Shown here piece by piece: positions 61,034 to 64,000 of a stretch of 64,000 bases of DNA. Within the stretch, counting starts at the first letter, position 1; each line of letters opens with the position of its first letter. Position numbers and translations under genes: made by a program. A model generated the notes under the pieces. That model saw only the letters and a list, made by a program, of their open reading frames with translations. It was not told where the DNA came from and searched no databases. The stretch comes from Faecalicatena fissicatena (GTDB taxonomy: Bacteria; Bacillota; Clostridia; Lachnospirales; Lachnospiraceae). The stretch lies in contig LDAQ01000015.1 in the NCBI GenBank assembly GCA_001028025.1, forward strand, positions 1 through 64,000, read 5' to 3'.

Positions 61034-61454
61034 TTTCGACCTCCTCTTTTAAATAGCTGTTGTAAAGAGAAACAGTTTTTAAAAGCATTTCTGTATTTTC
61101 CTCTCCCATTTTAGTCCAGGCGCTGTATTCTGCTTTCTGAAGGTTGCAGGCGATGGAATCCACGTAAAGCTTCCCCTCTTTGGTTAACTGGATCAGCTTG
61201 GACCGGCGGTCTGTCTCATAGGATGTCAGTGAGACGAGTGAGCGTCCCATCAAATTTTTGAGTACGGAATTGACGGTCTGTTTTGGAAGCGTCCATTGCC
61301 TGCAGATATCTTTTTGCAGACAGGTGCCCTTCATTTCAGCCAGTGATAAAATGACCAGCAGCTCACTGTAGGATAAACCATGTTTTTTGGCCCAATCCTC
61401 ATAGATCATATTAGTTTCCCGCCATAAGGCAGTATAGAGTTCTAATTTCTTCAT
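61020..61454 (-). CDS. MarR-family transcriptional regulator
   Basis: 144 aa from the ATG at 61454 (9 nt after AAAGG; the ATG at 61463 abuts it). Winged HTH: SYSELLVILSLAEMKGTCLQKDICRQWTLPKQTVNSVLKNLMGRSLVSL, then a dimerisation helix near the C-terminus. Autorepression is suggested by a perfect palindrome just downstream of its -10 box. It likely controls the MATE pump cotranscribed after it. Confidence 0.94.
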   Translation of the reverse strand: MKKLELYTALWRETNMIYEDWAKKHGLSYSELLVILSLAEMKGTCLQKDICRQWTLPKQTVNSVLKNLMGRSLVSLTSYETDRRSKLIQLTKEGKLYVDSIACNLQKAEYSAWTKMGEENTEMLLKTVSLYNSYLKEEVESERK

Positions 61455-61474
61455 AATTTTCATCCTTTCAATTG

Positions 61475-61488
61475 GTCTGATATCAGAC
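61475..61488. promoter_or_regulatory. MarR operator candidate
   Basis: GTCTGATATCAGAC, a perfect 14-bp palindrome just after the -10 box of the marR promoter (minus strand). Confidence 0.72.
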
Positions 61489-61490
61489 TA

Positions 61491-61519
61491 ATAATAACAT
61501 AGTATTATTATTGCGTCAA
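61491..61519 (-). promoter_or_regulatory. marR-MATE promoter
   Basis: Minus strand TTGACG (61514-61519), 17-bp spacer, TATTAT (61491-61496), with the palindromic operator adjacent. Confidence 0.75.
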
Positions 61520-61790
61520 GAAAATTATAAAGCAAAATAACGCAGGAATATGTGGGATTAGTTCGTGTAAAGGATGATATAAGAAGCAGAAAAGAGGAAA
61601 ATACAAGGATATAGAAGTACGATAAAGGACTAATGCGAGAGGGGCGGAAAAAGTGTGCATTCGGCAATTGAAATTCTGCAAAGCGGGGAGGCGGTTATCA
61701 TGCAGCCGCTGCAAATGATAATAGATACCATAACAGGGATGGCTTTGCTATGATGAAGTGGGTACGGCACATGGATATGTTGAAGTAACA
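61520..61790. other. intergenic, nothing recognised
   Basis: About 270 bp between the marR promoter and the SRP RNA terminator. Short frames on the minus strand have no ribosome site. No repeat or promoter was identified. Confidence 0.4.
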
Positions 61791-61843
61791 AAATGGCTGA
61801 ACTCTGCAAGTACTTAAAAAGTATCTGCAAAGTTCAGCCATTT
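61791..61843 (-). terminator. terminator downstream of the SRP RNA
   Basis: AAATGGCTGAACTYTGCA pairs with its complement across an AAGTACTTAAAAAGTAT region, a long stem with few mismatches, followed on the minus strand by TTTTGTT. It is about 50 bp past the RNA 3' end. Confidence 0.7.
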
Positions 61844-61889
61844 ATAATGTAAAAGTTTTTCTATCATATTATGTCAAAATTATCTTTTT

Positions 61890-62155
61890 ACGTGCATTAC
61901 GCTTCGAATGCATCTCCACAAACGTTACCTCGGCAGTTAACTCAACCCAGGCACCCTTACGGCACCCGGAAGGTTCTGCTTAGTGCTGCTTCGTTCCCGA
62001 CCTGACACGGTTCACAGATTCCCGTCGCGTAAGACCCAGATCTCAACGCCACTTTCCAAGGGCAGCTCTGCAAATCAGCACCCTCTGCGTAATATCACCC
62101 CTGCTATAGCGGATTGCAGGTACAAGGTACCGCTAACACCCCGGCTGCACGAGTC
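61890..62155 (-). ncRNA. ffs: signal recognition particle RNA, long Bacillus-type
   Basis: About 266 nt. The universal domain IV is clear on the minus strand: GTGTCAGGTCGGGAACGAAG and the following CAGCACTAAG. The 5' region GCCGGGGTGTTAGC...GTACC, AATCCGCTATAGCAGGGG and the 3' part GGGTGCCTGGGTTGAG, TAACTGCCGAGGTAACG match the Alu-domain-containing long form of Firmicutes. The GTGCA/TGCAC ends can pair. It works with Ffh in membrane targeting of nascent proteins. Ends are estimated to within a few bases. Confidence 0.95.
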
Positions 62156-62158
62156 TTA

Positions 62159-62187
62159 ATTTTACCCTGTTTTTTCCGAAATGTCAA
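62159..62187 (-). promoter_or_regulatory. SRP RNA promoter
   Basis: Minus strand TTGACA (62182-62187), 17-bp spacer, TAAAAT (62159-62164), placing the start at about 62152-62155. Confidence 0.85.
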
Positions 62188-62339
62188 CGGATTACTAGAG
62201 TTTTTATTTACTATAAGCCAAAAATATAGTAAAATTAGCACTTAAGACGTGGTAATCCGAAGTTTTGCTGCGTTCTATACTAAATTCAGAGGTTTGTAAA
62301 ATGCAGAAACAAACCTTAAAAATGGAGATACAGTCTTTT

Positions 62340-64000
62340 ATGAAAGTTTTATTAGCGGCAGTCAATGCAAAATATATTCACTCCAATCTGGCGGTGTACA
62401 GTCTGAAAAGCTTTGCGTCAGAGTACGGCCGGGAGATTCAGATTGCGGAGTATACGATTAATCAGAGCCTAGATGATATTCTGGCGGATATTTACAGGCA
62501 GAAACCGGATATCCTGTGTTTTTCCTGCTACCTTTGGAATATCAGTTATGTGAAACAGCTTATCGTTGAGATAAAGAAAGTACTGCCGGATACCCGGATC
62601 TGGCTGGGCGGCCCGGAAGTTTCCTACAATGCGGCCAGGATGCTGGAGAGTTATCCACAATTGGAGGGAGTCATGCGTGGGGAAGGGGAAGAAACGTTCC
62701 TGGAGCTGCTTCATTATTATCACGGAGTGCTGGATAAACTGGAAGATGTTAGGGGAATTGTTTTCCGCAGGGGGATAAGTTCCAAAGAACCGGCCGGTAT
62801 TGTGGAAAACCCATGGCGGCAGGCGATAGAACTTAGCAGAGTACCGTTTGTCTATCAGGATATGGAAAAGTTTAAAAATAAAATCATCTATTATGAGTCC
62901 AGCAGGGGATGCCCGTTCTCCTGCAGCTATTGTCTTTCTTCTATTGATAAGGTGCTCCGCTTCCGTGATCTTTTTCTTGTGAAAAAAGAACTGCAGCAGT
63001 TTATTGATGCAGAGATCCCTCAGGTAAAATTTGTGGACAGGACATTTAACTGCAGACATGATCATGCCATGGCAGTGTGGTCCTACATTGCGGACCATGA
63101 TAAGGGGAAGACAAACTTTCATTTTGAAGTGGCGGCAGACCTGCTGGGGGAGGACGAGCTGAAGCTTATCGAAACAATGCGTCCGGGGCTGATCCAGCTG
63201 GAGATCGGCGTGCAGTCAGTGAATCCGGATACAATCCGGGAGATCAGGCGCGTTATGAGGTTTGAAGAAGTAAAACGGGTGGTCAGCCGGATTCATGAAG
63301 GCGGCAACGTACACCAGCATCTGGATCTGATTGCCGGGCTTCCCTTTGAGGATTATAACAGCTTCCGGAATTCGTTTAATGAGGTTTATGCACTGCAGCC
63401 GGAGCAGTTACAGCTGGGATTTTTGAAGGTGCTGAAAGGCTCCTGCATGCAGGAACAGGCCGGAGAGTATGGGCTTCAATATCAGGACAGACCGCCATTT
63501 GAAGTATTGTCCACGAAGTGGATGTCCTATGACGATATCCTCCGTCTCAAAGGGATTGAGGAGATGGTGGAAGTCTATTATAACAGCGGCCAGTTTCAGA
63601 ATACGCTGTGTGTACTGGAGCGCGCCTTTTTGGACAGCTTCTCTCTGTATGAGGAACTCAGCCGGTACTATGAAGTGAATGCCCTTCATATGCTGAACCA
63701 TTCCAGGATTACAAGATATGAGATCATGTACCGGTTTGCAGTGGAGCACGATGAGAAATGTGCAGAAGAATACAGAAAGTCACTGACCATCGATTTATAC
63801 CTTCGGGATAATGTGAAAAACCGGCCTGCATTTGCAGGGGAACCGGCGCTGAAGAAGGAAGAGGCTGCAGCATTTTATGACAGAGAGGCTGTAGAATTCC
63901 GATATCTGAAGGGGTATGAACAGTATGATAAAAGACAGATACGAAAGATGACACATCTGGAAAAGATGGACGGAGAGTTTGTGCTGTTTGATTATAAGAA
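62340..64000 (+). CDS. B12-binding radical SAM protein (DUF4080 type), 3' end outside window
   Basis: Open to the window end, at least 553 codons. The N-terminal cobalamin-binding-type domain (about 1-130) starts MKVLLAAVNAKYIHSNLAVYSL and has WLGGPEVSYN and GVMRGEGEETF. The radical SAM domain has the cluster motif GCPFSCSYC (about residues 189-197), then VKFVDRTFNC, and FHFEVAADLLGEDEL with GVQSVNPDTI. The C-terminal part looks like DUF4080. The start at 62340 is chosen from the family-like N-terminus (GGAGAT about 10 nt upstream); ATG at 62301 is the alternative. Function unknown. Confidence 0.88.
   Translation, partial: MKVLLAAVNAKYIHSNLAVYSLKSFASEYGREIQIAEYTINQSLDDILADIYRQKPDILCFSCYLWNISYVKQLIVEIKKVLPDTRIWLGGPEVSYNAARMLESYPQLEGVMRGEGEETFLELLHYYHGVLDKLEDVRGIVFRRGISSKEPAGIVENPWRQAIELSRVPFVYQDMEKFKNKIIYYESSRGCPFSCSYCLSSIDKVLRFRDLFLVKKELQQFIDAEIPQVKFVDRTFNCRHDHAMAVWSYIADHDKGKTNFHFEVAADLLGEDELKLIETMRPGLIQLEIGVQSVNPDTIREIRRVMRFEEVKRVVSRIHEGGNVHQHLDLIAGLPFEDYNSFRNSFNEVYALQPEQLQLGFLKVLKGSCMQEQAGEYGLQYQDRPPFEVLSTKWMSYDDILRLKGIEEMVEVYYNSGQFQNTLCVLERAFLDSFSLYEELSRYYEVNALHMLNHSRITRYEIMYRFAVEHDEKCAEEYRKSLTIDLYLRDNVKNRPAFAGEPALKKEEAAAFYDREAVEFRYLKGYEQYDKRQIRKMTHLEKMDGEFVLFDYK

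Overview
The window reads as a chromosomal segment of an anaerobic Clostridia bacterium, most likely a gut-type Lachnospiraceae. The support is a long (Bacillus-type) SRP RNA, YesM/YesN and Rbs-type sugar systems, IclR and ROK regulators, a DUF6128-type protein, strong AGGAGG ribosome sites with frequent GTG/TTG starts, and textbook TTGACA-17-TATAAT promoters. The genus cannot be fixed from the sequence alone. No tRNA, rRNA operon, transposase, phage gene or CRISPR array was seen.

Layout. (1) 1-7.5 kb: an OmpR-type two-component system, a FtsX-type ABC exporter, a toroid-fold hypothetical protein and a membrane protein. (2) 7.6-22.2 kb: two paralogous IclR-regulator/DapA-family lyase pairs. 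The second lyase heads an operon with a CUT1 sugar-type ABC transporter lacking its own ATPase, a Gfo/Idh/MocA dehydrogenase, a LarA-like racemase and a three-gene flavoprotein/DUF1667 oxidoreductase set. This looks like catabolism of a sugar acid or 2-hydroxy acid. A GGAAT-N4-ATTYC palindrome recurs at all four promoters and is the probable IclR operator. (3) 22.5-30.5 kb: a YwaF/TIGR02206 membrane protein and the complete F1Fo ATP synthase operon atpBEFHAGDC, whose atpH carries an in-frame copy of a dispersed palindromic repeat. (4) 30.8-39.8 kb: a degenerate GGDEF-EAL protein, an Sfp-type PPTase, a VanY-like peptidase, glnK-amtB with attenuator-like hairpins, an HTH protein, a dGTPase, and an HTH-Uma2 fusion. 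(5) 40.2-57.1 kb: a large sugar-utilisation cluster with a mannose-6-P isomerase-like gene, SIS isomerase, ROK kinase, LytS/AraC-type two-component system, a nucleotide-site-less RbsA-like 'pseudo-ABC' protein, RbsABC-type importer, ROK repressor, D-lyxose isomerase-like gene and four divergent URO-D/MtaA-family proteins. (6) 57.6-64 kb: a DUF6128-type protein with 13 tandem 12-residue repeats, tadA, a MarR-MATE efflux pair, the SRP RNA gene, and a B12-binding radical SAM protein running off the end.

The most unusual items are: the pseudo-ABC protein joined to a histidine kinase that has almost no extracellular part; the four URO-D-like paralogs in a sugar operon with no corrinoid or heme genes; two ~290-bp structured inverted-repeat elements of shared architecture but diverged sequence, both between convergent genes; the ~66-bp palindromic repeat that has entered atpH without breaking the frame; and the shared operator code of the duplicated IclR/DapA loci.

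All assignments come from reading motifs and translations by eye; no database search was run.
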